Source: Bacteroides sp. M10
GTDB lineage: Bacteria > Bacteroidota > Bacteroidia > Bacteroidales > Bacteroidaceae
Assembly (NCBI RefSeq): GCF_014334015.1
Contig: NZ_CP060488.1
Location: 3,988,501-4,052,500, forward strand
Direction of reading: 5' to 3'
DNA: 64,000 nucleotides
Shown here: piece after piece, positions 35,873 to 43,516 of the stretch
Layout of the letters: each line of letters opens with the position of its first letter
How positions within the stretch are numbered: the first letter of the stretch is position 1
The notes under the pieces: model-generated
The model's input: the letters and a program-made list of their open reading frames with translations, nothing else
Database searches by the model: none
Told to the model about the DNA's origin: nothing
Translations under genes and position numbers: made by a program

Positions 35873-36370
35873 ATGAGCGTATATAAATCAAAGTTTCAGC
35901 CGATAATGGAGCGCTGGTCTCTGGTGTTAAAGATTGTCTTATTAACTACTGGACTTATGTTTCTATTAAGAACTTTTATGCTACAATCTTTGCAGGATCA
36001 AATCGCAAGCCTGTTATTGGGTATCATTCTTGTATCTATATACATATACATGCTGATAGTGATTCCTTCATTTATTTGTTTGGAAAAGGATCAACTCGTT
36101 ATAAAAAGAGTGTTTGGTAAGAAATGTATTCCGTATTCTTGTATTAAGAACGCTTTTGTTTATGACGGTGTTCAAAATGATGTCCGTTATTTTGGAAGTA
36201 ATGGCTTTTTGGGGTATATAGGTGTAATGGGGAGTACCCATTATGGGAAATATTATTCCTATGTAAAGAATCCCAATCAACAAATTTTTATATTAACAGA
36301 AAAAAAGAATTACCTCTTAAGCTGTGAGAACAGAGATATGTTTATAAAAGATTTGTTGATTCACTTATAA
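35873..36370 (+). CDS. Membrane protein with bacterial PH-like domain
   Basis: A 165-aa protein with two transmembrane helices (about 15-35 and 42-62) followed by a beta-rich domain (about 65-160) starting ICLEKDQLVIKRVFGKKCIPYSCIKNAFVYDG, the layout of bacterial PH-domain membrane proteins. It is last of the cargo genes and is followed by a strong terminator. Function unknown. Confidence 0.65.
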   Translation: MSVYKSKFQPIMERWSLVLKIVLLTTGLMFLLRTFMLQSLQDQIASLLLGIILVSIYIYMLIVIPSFICLEKDQLVIKRVFGKKCIPYSCIKNAFVYDGVQNDVRYFGSNGFLGYIGVMGSTHYGKYYSYVKNPNQQIFILTEKKNYLLSCENRDMFIKDLLIHL

Positions 36371-36422
36371 TATACTGAATATTAATATGGTCTGTTGGAA
36401 AATATAGTTATGATATTACTTG

Positions 36423-36462
36423 ACGGGAAGAATATGTTTTTTATTCTTCCCGTTAGTTTTTT
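36423..36462. terminator. Terminator between cargo and mobilization modules
   Basis: Perfect 12-bp stem (36423-36434 with 36442-36453) and a T run. It separates the plus-strand cargo from the minus-strand mob gene. Confidence 0.8.
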
Positions 36463-36503
36463 AGAGAACTAATAATTAATACCCCTTCTCTGCTATTAAG
36501 TAA

Positions 36504-37853
36504 TTATATTTTCAATCCTTTTCGCTGCTTGTTTTCAACAGGTGTGTTTAGCCCTAACTTTTCTTTAATTTCCTGAAATTTCTTCCTGAACCAATCGAGT
36601 ATGGGTACTCCGTCAATGCACAGCCTGAATTTTCCTTTCTCCTGCGGGTCCCTCTCCACTGTTGCCGTTGAGTGCTCCGTCCTGAACTTCTCCTTGTACT
36701 CCTTTGAATAGAGCCTTCCCTTGAACTCCACGGGTTGCAGGCTGACAATTCGTCTTGTCAGTTCTTCGGTGAAGCCCACTTCCCGGCATTGTTCTGCTAT
36801 GGGTATCAGTTCCTTTACAATAGGAAAGTAGGTGTCTATCAGTTCCAGCCGATTGTCGTATTCTGCGATTTTCTGCCGGTAGCTCCGGTCAACTCTGTTT
36901 ATCTCGCTGCTGTGACGGTTTTCCATTTTTGTCTGCTCCCTCTGTTCGGCTTGCACCTGCTTTTGCAGATTCACAATGTTCCGTTTCAAATTTTCATTCT
37001 CTGCTTCCAGCTTCTTAACTTTGCTGCCGCCGAAAAGTGAGCTCACCCCGTCCGCTATGGCTGTGGTGGCGTTCACCGCCGCTCCCTTCATTTTCTGCAC
37101 GTTGATTTCCCCCTTTACCTGCTTCAGCTTTTTCATTGCTTCCTCTTCCAGCCCCAGCAGGTTTTCTATGTTCTCTTGCAGGCTGTCCTGCTGCTCCACC
37201 AGCTGCTTGTAGTATTGCATGGTGGAAATATGCCTTGCCAATGAGCCGTCCACGCCTCTCTGCAAGCCGTACTTGTTCATGGCTTGGGCATAAGTGTCCT
37301 GATAGTGTTTTAGCCTGTGCCTCGCCATTACATCATCTGCGCAGAGTCTCACGTCCTGCGGGTTCTTCTTTCTGTACTTTTTCTTCCCGTTCTGTTCTTC
37401 CTGTCCGGCTTTCCTTCGCTCTCCGGTCACTATCGGTATGACTGTGGCGTGTATGTGCGGTGTCTTCTCGTCCATATGCAGGACTGCCGATACGAGGTTC
37501 TGTTCCCCGTATGTTTTCCGGAGCCATTGCAGGCTGTCGTTGCACCAATCGTCAAGTCGTCCGTCCGCCTCTATTTGTTTCATGTCCCTGTTGCTTCCGG
37601 TGAGCAGTACCCGGATAGCCCTTACTTGGTTGGTACCTACCTTGCGTCTGATACCTGCCGTTTCCACCCGGTGTGCTATCGCCTGCGTGCGGTTTCTCAC
37701 CCCTTCGGGAAACTGTACGAGCTCCCGGTTCAGGTGCGTGCGTGTTCTGTCCGCATTCTTCGGGTGAACGGTGCGCTCTATGTGTGCGGACATCCTGCTG
37801 TCCGTCCCTTTTGCCTTTTCCAGATGCAAAACTGCATATCCCATAACTGTCAA
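36504..37853 (-). CDS. MobV-family relaxase (Pre/Mob)
   Basis: A 449-aa relaxase that nicks the origin of transfer. The N-terminal catalytic domain (about 1-200) has MGYAVLHLEKAKG, HIERTVHPKNADR and the metal-binding HMDEKTPHIHATVIP motif of MobV enzymes. A long coiled coil follows (about 240-330). Palindromes just upstream of its start are the natural candidate oriT. It gives the element its ability to be mobilized by a helper. Confidence 0.92.
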   Translation of the reverse strand: MTVMGYAVLHLEKAKGTDSRMSAHIERTVHPKNADRTRTHLNRELVQFPEGVRNRTQAIAHRVETAGIRRKVGTNQVRAIRVLLTGSNRDMKQIEADGRLDDWCNDSLQWLRKTYGEQNLVSAVLHMDEKTPHIHATVIPIVTGERRKAGQEEQNGKKKYRKKNPQDVRLCADDVMARHRLKHYQDTYAQAMNKYGLQRGVDGSLARHISTMQYYKQLVEQQDSLQENIENLLGLEEEAMKKLKQVKGEINVQKMKGAAVNATTAIADGVSSLFGGSKVKKLEAENENLKRNIVNLQKQVQAEQREQTKMENRHSSEINRVDRSYRQKIAEYDNRLELIDTYFPIVKELIPIAEQCREVGFTEELTRRIVSLQPVEFKGRLYSKEYKEKFRTEHSTATVERDPQEKGKFRLCIDGVPILDWFRKKFQEIKEKLGLNTPVENKQRKGLKI

Positions 37854-37915
37854 TAATTTCAGGTTAATACTTCCCCTGCCTTGCCTTTATGCCGCATGGC
37901 AGACGGGGTTTCCAA

Positions 37916-37992
37916 AGGGGCGGCGCCCCTATGGCTCGTTGGGGCTTTTTTAGCAATGTGTGCATTGCGTTAAGAAAAAGCCCTAATGAGCT
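37916..37992. other. Candidate origin of transfer (oriT) palindromes
   Basis: Three nested inverted repeats upstream of the relaxase: AGGGGC / GCCCCT (37916-37930), GCAATG / CATTGC (37953-37968), and an outer imperfect 20-bp pair (37933-37952 with 37972-37992). Position upstream of a MobV gene is where oriT usually lies. Confidence 0.5.
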
Positions 37993-38027
37993 ATGGCTTT
38001 TTTCAAAGCCTTCCGGTGGCTGTGCGG

Positions 38028-38999
38028 CTACATCCTGATCCCTTTGCCTTTCTTCTTCGGCTGCTCTGTCTGGCTTTGCCTTTTTTCCGCTTCCGGTTTC
38101 TCTTGCTGCCGTTGCGCCTGTCCTGACCTTTTATCCCGCAGGAAGTCGTTCAGATCGTTGTACCCTTCGTATATGTGCGATGCGTCCCGTATGCGCAGTC
38201 CGTACTCTTTTTGCAACTCCTGAACGGCCTCCATTCCCGCCTTGTCGTTGTCAAGGAAACAATGGATGCTTTCATAACCGCCCAACGGTCGGATTGCTTT
38301 GGAAAGGTCGGAAGTCGAGTTCAGTACGATGTAGTCCTGCCCGTCAGGTTCGGGACGGTCGGGACACCTTTCCAGCCGCAGGGTGAGGAAAGAGAGGTAG
38401 TCCATGAATCCCTCGAAGATGTAGCATGCCTCCTTCGACTCCGATTGTCGTATATGGGTGATGTCCTTCGGTGCTATGCATCCCTTGAAATGCTTGTTGC
38501 GTATCTCGTATCCTCCCGAACGGTTGGGGAAGCCTATAGCATAGTATGGGGTTTCCCCGGTCAGATAGCGGACCTCCCTGCATTCTCTTTTTGCCAGTTC
38601 CGTATTTATTCCCCTTTGCCGCAGGTAGGTATACAGGGCGGGAGAGGAGAGCGGTACTACCTCCAACTGCCGGAAACTCGGCTTTGACAAGGGTTGCTTG
38701 CCAAAAGAGAAAGAGACCGGGCGCACGTTTTGTGCCTGCTCCCTTATCCTTTCCAAGAGGTAGGGCAGACTGTCGGATGCGTATAGCTCCTGTGCCAGTG
38801 CGATGATATTACCACCTTTGCCTGCGCCAAAATCATACCATAGGTTGCGTTCGGTGTTCACCTTGAAGGAGGGTTCCTGTTCGTCCCTGAACGGTGAGTT
38901 GTACCATAGACTACCACCCTGTTGCCTTACCGGACTGTATCCAAGACTGTGCAGATATTCCTCTATGCGTATCTGCTTCGCTTCATTCATATTCATCAT
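38028..38999 (-). CDS. CHC2 zinc-finger / Toprim primase-like protein
   Basis: A 323-aa protein. The N-terminal CHC2-type domain (about 8-90) is like DnaG: EYLHSLGYSPVRQQGGSLWY, SPFRDEQEPSFKV, YDFGAGKGGNIIALA. The family Cys/His ligands are not clear, so zinc binding may be lost. The C-terminal Toprim region (about 185-290) has CYIFEGFMDYLSFL and CFLDNDKAGMEAV with the acidic metal residues. It probably primes replication of the excised circle, together with the RepA-like ATPase upstream. Confidence 0.85.
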   Translation of the reverse strand: MMNMNEAKQIRIEEYLHSLGYSPVRQQGGSLWYNSPFRDEQEPSFKVNTERNLWYDFGAGKGGNIIALAQELYASDSLPYLLERIREQAQNVRPVSFSFGKQPLSKPSFRQLEVVPLSSPALYTYLRQRGINTELAKRECREVRYLTGETPYYAIGFPNRSGGYEIRNKHFKGCIAPKDITHIRQSESKEACYIFEGFMDYLSFLTLRLERCPDRPEPDGQDYIVLNSTSDLSKAIRPLGGYESIHCFLDNDKAGMEAVQELQKEYGLRIRDASHIYEGYNDLNDFLRDKRSGQAQRQQEKPEAEKRQSQTEQPKKKGKGIRM

Positions 39000-39037
39000 A
39001 TTTCTGTTTTAAGTAGATATTGTTTTTTTGGGGGGGG

Positions 39038-39312
39038 ACCCGTACCCTTTCATGTGTTACGGGCTGCATCCGCTTTACTTTATTTTGCTATATATATGCC
39101 CCCAGACTAAAGTAAAGCGGTTTCCGGTCTGTGCCGTCATGGTGGAGGCCTGGTATGAGACCATACCCTTTTCCGTACTGTCATACCGTTGTTCTTGTCA
39201 GGTGTGAATATTATTTTTTCTTTTCGCCCGTATCTTTTTGTATATTACGGGCTATATCCACTTTACTTTACTTCCGTATATATATGGTACGGGACTAAAG
39301 TAAAGTGGTTCC
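39038..39312. repeat. Two divergent copies of a palindromic 88-bp repeat, possible replication origin
   Basis: Copy 1 (39038-39125) and copy 2 (39226-39312) share layout: a CCCGTA...TTACGGG inverted repeat, then an inner perfect 13-bp pair in copy 1 (CCGCTTTACTTTA 39070-39082 / 39108-39120) and its variant in copy 2, around a TATATATA core. The tract fills the 325-base gap between the RepA-like and primase-like genes, as an oriV would. Confidence 0.6.
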
Positions 39313-39324
39313 CATACAATACCG

Positions 39325-40398
39325 CTAATAGTGAAAATCGGGTTTGAAGGTGTATTTCCTGCCGTTCTCCTGTACTATCATCCGTTTGTTTTTCAGTACT
39401 GTAATGAGGTCTGTCAGCCTGTTTCCCCCAAGCATGACACCGACAGAGGCGTAGGTTTTCCTCAATTCTTCCGCAAGCTCCTTGTAGCCGTATTCATCTT
39501 TGAGTGTGAATGCCGCTTCCAGTGCGATGCGGTGCTGCTTCTCTGTGATGTCCTTGTAGGGGTCGAACTTCTCCTTTTTCCCTTTTCCCGGATCCTTGTG
39601 TTTGAACAGGTATTCGTCCAGCAGTTCGGGCAATGCCTCCCCGTTGATGCGGAATGCGAACGGTTCGAAGTTCATCGCCCTGATATGTGCTGCCTTGACC
39701 GTACTGATGTCGGGGTCCTTCTCGTCCTTCTCCACTTGCAGCACTGTTTCGGCCTTGTTGCTAAGCTCCGTTCCGATGTGTCCCCTTGCGTTCTCGTCCC
39801 CCTTGTTCTGATGCAGTATGGTGTGTATGTGTATGTGTCTTTCCCCCGTCCATGTCATCAGCAGGGAGATTACCTTCGTGGACTCGCTGGGGCTGTTGAT
39901 GTCGTACACCATATCCCGTATTCCGTCAATGACTACCAGCCCTACATTTTCGGTGCGGTAAATGGCCTCCCTCACGATTGCTATTCGTTCCTCGGGCGTG
40001 TACTTCCTTAGGACAAGGAATTCAAGGTCTTTATGGTTCCTGCCTGTCGGCAGTCCCGCCATGCGTAATATTCTTTTTGCCACTTTCGCACAGTGGTAGG
40101 AACTTTGTTCGGTATCCACATAGAGTATTTTCCTCCTGTTTTCGGGCAGTTCCGCCGTGTAGCTTAGCACTGTCCCGTTTTTCAGTGCAGCCGCCACGAT
40201 TGCGGAAACATTGAACGTTTTCTTGCTCTTTGCTTTTCCGATTGATGCGCTGAAGTTCCCCAGCGTGCCTATGACGGAACCGTGTACTTTCAGTATTTCG
40301 GGTGCCCTCTCGTAGTCTTCCGAAAGGTCGAGCCGTGAGGCTTGCCACAGTATCACCGCCGCTTCGGGCGTGACTTCTTTTCTTTCTCTGTACTCCAT
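39325..40398 (-). CDS. RepA-like AAA_25 ATPase / helicase
   Basis: A 357-aa protein resembling RepA-type hexameric helicases of small replicons. The P-loop is variant (SIGKAKSKKTFNVSAIV), followed by ILYVDTEQSSYHCAKVAKRIL and VGLVVIDGIRDMVYD (Walker B). The C-terminal 100 residues are winged-helix-like. It starts 12 bases after the DUF3853 gene, so these two form an operon. Likely unwinds the origin for the circular form. Confidence 0.82.
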   Translation of the reverse strand: MEYRERKEVTPEAAVILWQASRLDLSEDYERAPEILKVHGSVIGTLGNFSASIGKAKSKKTFNVSAIVAAALKNGTVLSYTAELPENRRKILYVDTEQSSYHCAKVAKRILRMAGLPTGRNHKDLEFLVLRKYTPEERIAIVREAIYRTENVGLVVIDGIRDMVYDINSPSESTKVISLLMTWTGERHIHIHTILHQNKGDENARGHIGTELSNKAETVLQVEKDEKDPDISTVKAAHIRAMNFEPFAFRINGEALPELLDEYLFKHKDPGKGKKEKFDPYKDITEKQHRIALEAAFTLKDEYGYKELAEELRKTYASVGVMLGGNRLTDLITVLKNKRMIVQENGRKYTFKPDFHY

Positions 40399-40410
40399 GT
40401 CCGTACCTCC

Positions 40411-40719
40411 TTATCTGCGTCCCCCGCTTTTGTGTCCTGCCAGTTCGAGTGCCATGTCCGCATCTACGATGATTTTGCGTCCTATCTGCGTAATGGCTCT
40501 GTCTATCTTCCCACTTTTCTTGATGCGGTTTGCTGTGGGCATACTGCACCCGAACAGGCGTGCTATGCCGCCTATCCCGTACACGTATTTCTTTTCCGTA
40601 TCGGCTGCGGGCTGTGCTGCTCTCGCTTCCCTTTCCTGCAGGGCGTGTCGGTTCAGTAATATAAATTCCTCTCCCGTCATCTGCCATACGGGCTTTGATA
40701 AAAGTTCTCTGATTTCCAT
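40411..40719 (-). CDS. DUF3853-family helix-turn-helix protein (excisionase-like)
   Basis: A 102-aa protein with a MerR/excisionase-type HTH: YGIGGIARLFGCSMPTANRIKKSGKIDRAITQIGRKIIVDADMALEL. This family is common in Bacteroides mobilizable elements next to repA-like genes. It may control excision or replication, and could bind the palindromes at 39038-39312 or 40823-40850. Confidence 0.82.
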   Translation of the reverse strand: MEIRELLSKPVWQMTGEEFILLNRHALQEREARAAQPAADTEKKYVYGIGGIARLFGCSMPTANRIKKSGKIDRAITQIGRKIIVDADMALELAGHKSGGRR

Positions 40720-40747
40720 GTTGGAATGAATTTAACGTTTGTACTGT

Positions 40748-40770
40748 AAGCCCTGCGCACGGGCTTTTTT
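40748..40770. terminator. Weak hairpin upstream of the DUF3853 gene
   Basis: AAGCCC (40748-40753) pairs with GGGCTT (40761-40766), followed by T residues on the plus strand. It lies between the 40942 gene and the DUF3853 gene, both on the minus strand, where the T run is on the wrong side for a strong terminator. Confidence 0.4.
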
Positions 40771-40822
40771 GTTTCGTTCGAACAGTGCAAAGTTAATCCC
40801 GGATACGGGTGGTAAGGATGTG

Positions 40823-40850
40823 GATAGCGTGAATGGGGTATCACGCTATC
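40823..40850. repeat. Perfect 10-bp inverted repeat, probable protein-binding site
   Basis: GATAGCGTGA (40823-40832) and TCACGCTATC (40841-40850), 8-base spacer, about 100 bases before the DUF3853 start. No T run, so an operator is more likely than a terminator. Confidence 0.5.
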
Positions 40851-40941
40851 TCACTAAATATCAGAAGATAATAAAGAGTGGTGAAAAATATTTCGGGTGG
40901 TAAAAGTGGTTGTTTCGTGGAATGTCGTGGCGTATCGCTGA

Positions 40942-41958
40942 CTATCGGAATATTGACTGCATTTCCTTCGCAAATATCTGATTGCTGTCACTGGGAAAAT
41001 CGGAAACGGGTTCTTTGTATTTTGATTTATAGTATGTGTCGTCTATTCCCAGCAGGTTCATGATGTCCTTTCTCCATTTTTCTCTGTCTGGTTTGTGCAG
41101 TGTTTCACCCATAAGGAAAATAAGATAACATACACGAGCCTTTTCCCTCGGTCTTATTATCAGTTTGCCTTCGCACGGTTGCAGGTTCATGCTGGCGTAA
41201 AAGTCCAGTTCGGAAATGGCTTCGAACTGTTCACCGTTACATTTTTCGTAAACGGCTGACAAGAGTTTCATGGGAAAATAGGTGGGTGAGGGTGTCGGTG
41301 TGGCGGCCTCTTTTTCTTCCCCTTCCTTTTTCTTTTGGCCGGTCATGTATTTTTCGAGGATTGCCAGCAGCGATCCGTCCAGCCTGTATATGTCTCCGCA
41401 GCGGTTTTTCAGGTATTGTAGGGCTTCCCGCCTTGCCTGTTCCTTCTGTGCATATAGTTCATCCAGCTTGGCTTTCTCCCTGTCGTATTCCCGTTTGCAC
41501 TGCCCGTATCTTTTTTCCAACCTTTCCTCTTCCTGACGATCATGTTCCCTGAAACCGACTGCCTCCAAAGATCCGTTAGCTTCCATAAGTTCCCGGTAAT
41601 ATTCGTTTGTGATTTGCATTTGTCTTTCGATGTCCCGGTCATGACATCTTTCATGCTGCCGGCAGATATGTTCAATATCGAGACGGTCGAAAAGCTCCTT
41701 GCAGGTATTATACATTGAGATATTGTTTTCAATCTCCCGTTTCAGGCTGTTCAGCAATATGGAAAAGTGCGTACCCTCCGTTTCAAGCATGAGGCTGATA
41801 AGTGCCTTTTCAAAGGTCTGTGTGTCTTCATACTCTTTGTAAAAGTCATGAATGAACTTCTGCTTCTCAAAAGAGAGGCCGTCACCGGATGTTATTTCCG
41901 TATATGTCTTGTTGAGTTTCCCGTAGCGGGGTATCATTGAGGTTATTCTTTCTTCCAT
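40942..41958 (-). CDS. Coiled-coil protein of unknown function in the integrase module
   Basis: A 338-aa protein. The middle (about 95-200) is a long charged coiled coil rich in Glu, Arg and Lys (EERLEKRYGQCKREYDREKAKLDEL); the C-terminal third (about 230-338) is compact (LSAVYEKCNGEQFEAISELDFYASMNL, VCYLIFLMGETL, MNLLGIDDTYY). Lies 13 bases after the integrase on the same strand. The C-terminal part has some likeness to RteC-type excision regulators, not enough to name it. Confidence 0.65.
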   Translation of the reverse strand: MEERITSMIPRYGKLNKTYTEITSGDGLSFEKQKFIHDFYKEYEDTQTFEKALISLMLETEGTHFSILLNSLKREIENNISMYNTCKELFDRLDIEHICRQHERCHDRDIERQMQITNEYYRELMEANGSLEAVGFREHDRQEEERLEKRYGQCKREYDREKAKLDELYAQKEQARREALQYLKNRCGDIYRLDGSLLAILEKYMTGQKKKEGEEKEAATPTPSPTYFPMKLLSAVYEKCNGEQFEAISELDFYASMNLQPCEGKLIIRPREKARVCYLIFLMGETLHKPDREKWRKDIMNLLGIDDTYYKSKYKEPVSDFPSDSNQIFAKEMQSIFR

Positions 41959-41971
41959 GCTATTGTTGTGT

Positions 41972-43264
41972 TTACAGTTGGTTGAATTTGTTCATCGCAT
42001 TGGCCTTGATGTCATCGGCAACGTCTATGTATGGTTTCATCGCCTTGTAGTCGCTGTGTCCCGTCCACTTCATCACCACTTGTGCGGGAATACCCAATGC
42101 CAAAGCGTTGCAGATGAATGTCCGTCTTCCGGCATGGGTTCCCAGCAGGGCGTATTTGGGTGTGACGGTGTCTATACGTTCATTTCCCTTGTAGTAAGTT
42201 TCCCTTACCGGGTCGTTGATTTCCGCAAGTTCCCCCAGTTCTTTCAAATAATCGTTCATCTTTTGGTTGCTGATGACCGGAAGTGCCTTGTGATCTTCAA
42301 AGTGTACGCTTTTGTATTTTTCCAGTATCGCCTTGCTGTGGTTGTTTAACTCTATGATAAGGCTGTCCGCTGTCTTTACGGTTGTCACTTCTATATGGTC
42401 GGGCTTGATGTCGCTCCGTTTGAGGTTGTACACGTCCGAATAGCGCAGCCCGCTGAAACAGCAGAACAGAAAAACGTCCCTTACCCGTTCGAGATACTGC
42501 TTGGTTTGGGGTATCTTGTAGTCTTTCAGTCTGTTCAGTTCCTCCCATGTGAGGAATATCACTTTTTTGGGTGTGTTTTTCAGCTTGGGCTTGAAGCTGT
42601 CATAAGCCATGTTCTGATTGTACCCTTTCTTGAAACTCCACCGCAGGAACCATTTCAGGAAGGCTATCTGCTTGCCTATGGTGCTGTTACGCATATCTTT
42701 CTTGTTACGCAGGAAGTCCACATAGTCATTCAGTCCGTTCTCGGTGAACGTATCAAAGGAAAGTTCATCCCTGAACTCTTTCAGGTGGTTCTTTACCGCA
42801 GCGAATTTTTCGTAGGTTGCGTCTGTCCAGTCGTTCTGTTTCCCGCATTCCCTTACAAACTCCTCGAACGCCTCCCAAAAGCTGATTTTAGGTCCTTCGG
42901 CTGTTTCCTGCTCTGTGACTGGTGCATCCTTCATCCTTGCATTGAAGCTGTCCTTTATCTGTGCGGGTGTGGGTAGTACGTTCTGTACTTCAAACTCTTT
43001 GAAGATGTTCTGTATCTCCGTATACTGTCTTAGCAGGTCTGCATTGATTTCGGATGCGCTTAGCTTCAGTTTGTTTGTGCATCCGTTCTTTACCCTTTGT
43101 TTGTCCGTATCCCATTTGGTAGCGTCGATGCGGTAGCCCGTTGTAAACTCTATACGCTGGCTTGCGAATATCACACGCATACGGATAGGCACATTCTCTG
43201 TGATTGGCACACCGTTTTTCTTCCGGCTTTCCAGTGCGAAAATGATGTTTCTTTTGATATTCAT
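41972..43264 (-). CDS. Tyrosine integrase of the element
   Basis: A 430-aa integrase from the ATG at 43264 (an upstream start at 43306 lies within the putative binding sites and is less likely). N-terminal arm-binding domain (about 1-90), SAM-like core-binding domain (about 110-210), catalytic domain (about 215-430) with Arg in FSGLRYSDVYNL, HAGRRTFICNA, TGHSDYKAMKPYIDV giving Arg, His/Arg, His and the nucleophile Tyr. All catalytic residues are present, so it should be active. It lies about 160 bases from attR. Confidence 0.93.
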   Translation of the reverse strand: MNIKRNIIFALESRKKNGVPITENVPIRMRVIFASQRIEFTTGYRIDATKWDTDKQRVKNGCTNKLKLSASEINADLLRQYTEIQNIFKEFEVQNVLPTPAQIKDSFNARMKDAPVTEQETAEGPKISFWEAFEEFVRECGKQNDWTDATYEKFAAVKNHLKEFRDELSFDTFTENGLNDYVDFLRNKKDMRNSTIGKQIAFLKWFLRWSFKKGYNQNMAYDSFKPKLKNTPKKVIFLTWEELNRLKDYKIPQTKQYLERVRDVFLFCCFSGLRYSDVYNLKRSDIKPDHIEVTTVKTADSLIIELNNHSKAILEKYKSVHFEDHKALPVISNQKMNDYLKELGELAEINDPVRETYYKGNERIDTVTPKYALLGTHAGRRTFICNALALGIPAQVVMKWTGHSDYKAMKPYIDVADDIKANAMNKFNQL

Positions 43265-43265
43265 A

Positions 43266-43309
43266 ATTGGGTGTGTTTGAAAATTGACACCCAAAAATAC
43301 ACCCAAAAA
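43266..43309. promoter_or_regulatory. Putative right arm-type integrase sites
   Basis: TTGGGTGT (43266-43273, inverted), ACACCCAAAAAT (43286-43297) and ACACCCAAAAAG (43298-43309), the same word as at the left end. They overlap the integrase gene's upstream region, so they may also autoregulate it. Confidence 0.55.
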
Positions 43310-43424
43310 GTGAGATATGCAAAGATATTAAGAGATATTTTATTTTCTGTTTACTTTGTAATAACTTGGTAATTAACAAGATATTACGAGTTTGTGATAT
43401 TGTTTGAAATGATAGGTGATAGAA

Positions 43425-43437
43425 CCTGTCTCTCCGC
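43425..43437 (+). other. attR core of the integrated element
   Basis: Exact 13-base copy of the tRNA-Ser 3' end, CCTGTCTCTCCGC. Beyond it the sequence resumes with the terminator at 43479. Confidence 0.8.
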
Positions 43438-43478
43438 TGAAATGTATCGGATAAAACCGGACAGTAAGAGAATAAAAT

Positions 43479-43507
43479 CCTACAAATCATTGATTTGTAG
43501 GATTTTT
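43479..43507. terminator. Terminator right of attR, downstream of acr3
   Basis: Perfect 11-bp stem (43479-43489 with 43491-43501) with a one-base spacer, then a T run. It would end the ars operon (minus strand) or the original tRNA transcript (plus strand). The bases 43490-43507 recur near 48706. Confidence 0.7.
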
Positions 43508-43516
43508 TGTTGTCTA

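Larger units (their letters stand above)
32083..43437. mobile_element. Integrative mobilizable element in tRNA-Ser(TGA)
   Basis: About 11.3 kb bounded by the 13-bp att repeat. It contains a tyrosine integrase next to the right end, an excisionase-like HTH protein, RepA-like ATPase, CHC2/Toprim primase, MobV relaxase with nearby palindromes, and an AT-rich cargo. No type IV secretion genes are seen, so it would need a helper conjugative element. The mobility half is visibly richer in G and C than the cargo, suggesting a composite origin. Confidence 0.85.

Noticed and set aside
36735..38687. Many plus-strand open frames opposite the relaxase and primase genes
   Set aside because: Low-complexity Cys/Ser/Pro/Leu-rich shadows caused by the G+C-richer codon use of the minus-strand genes.
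39196..39207. TGTCAGGTGTGA, shared with the arm of the 21040-21152 inverted repeat
   Set aside because: Only 12 bases, a single match, and no palindrome around it here; probably chance.
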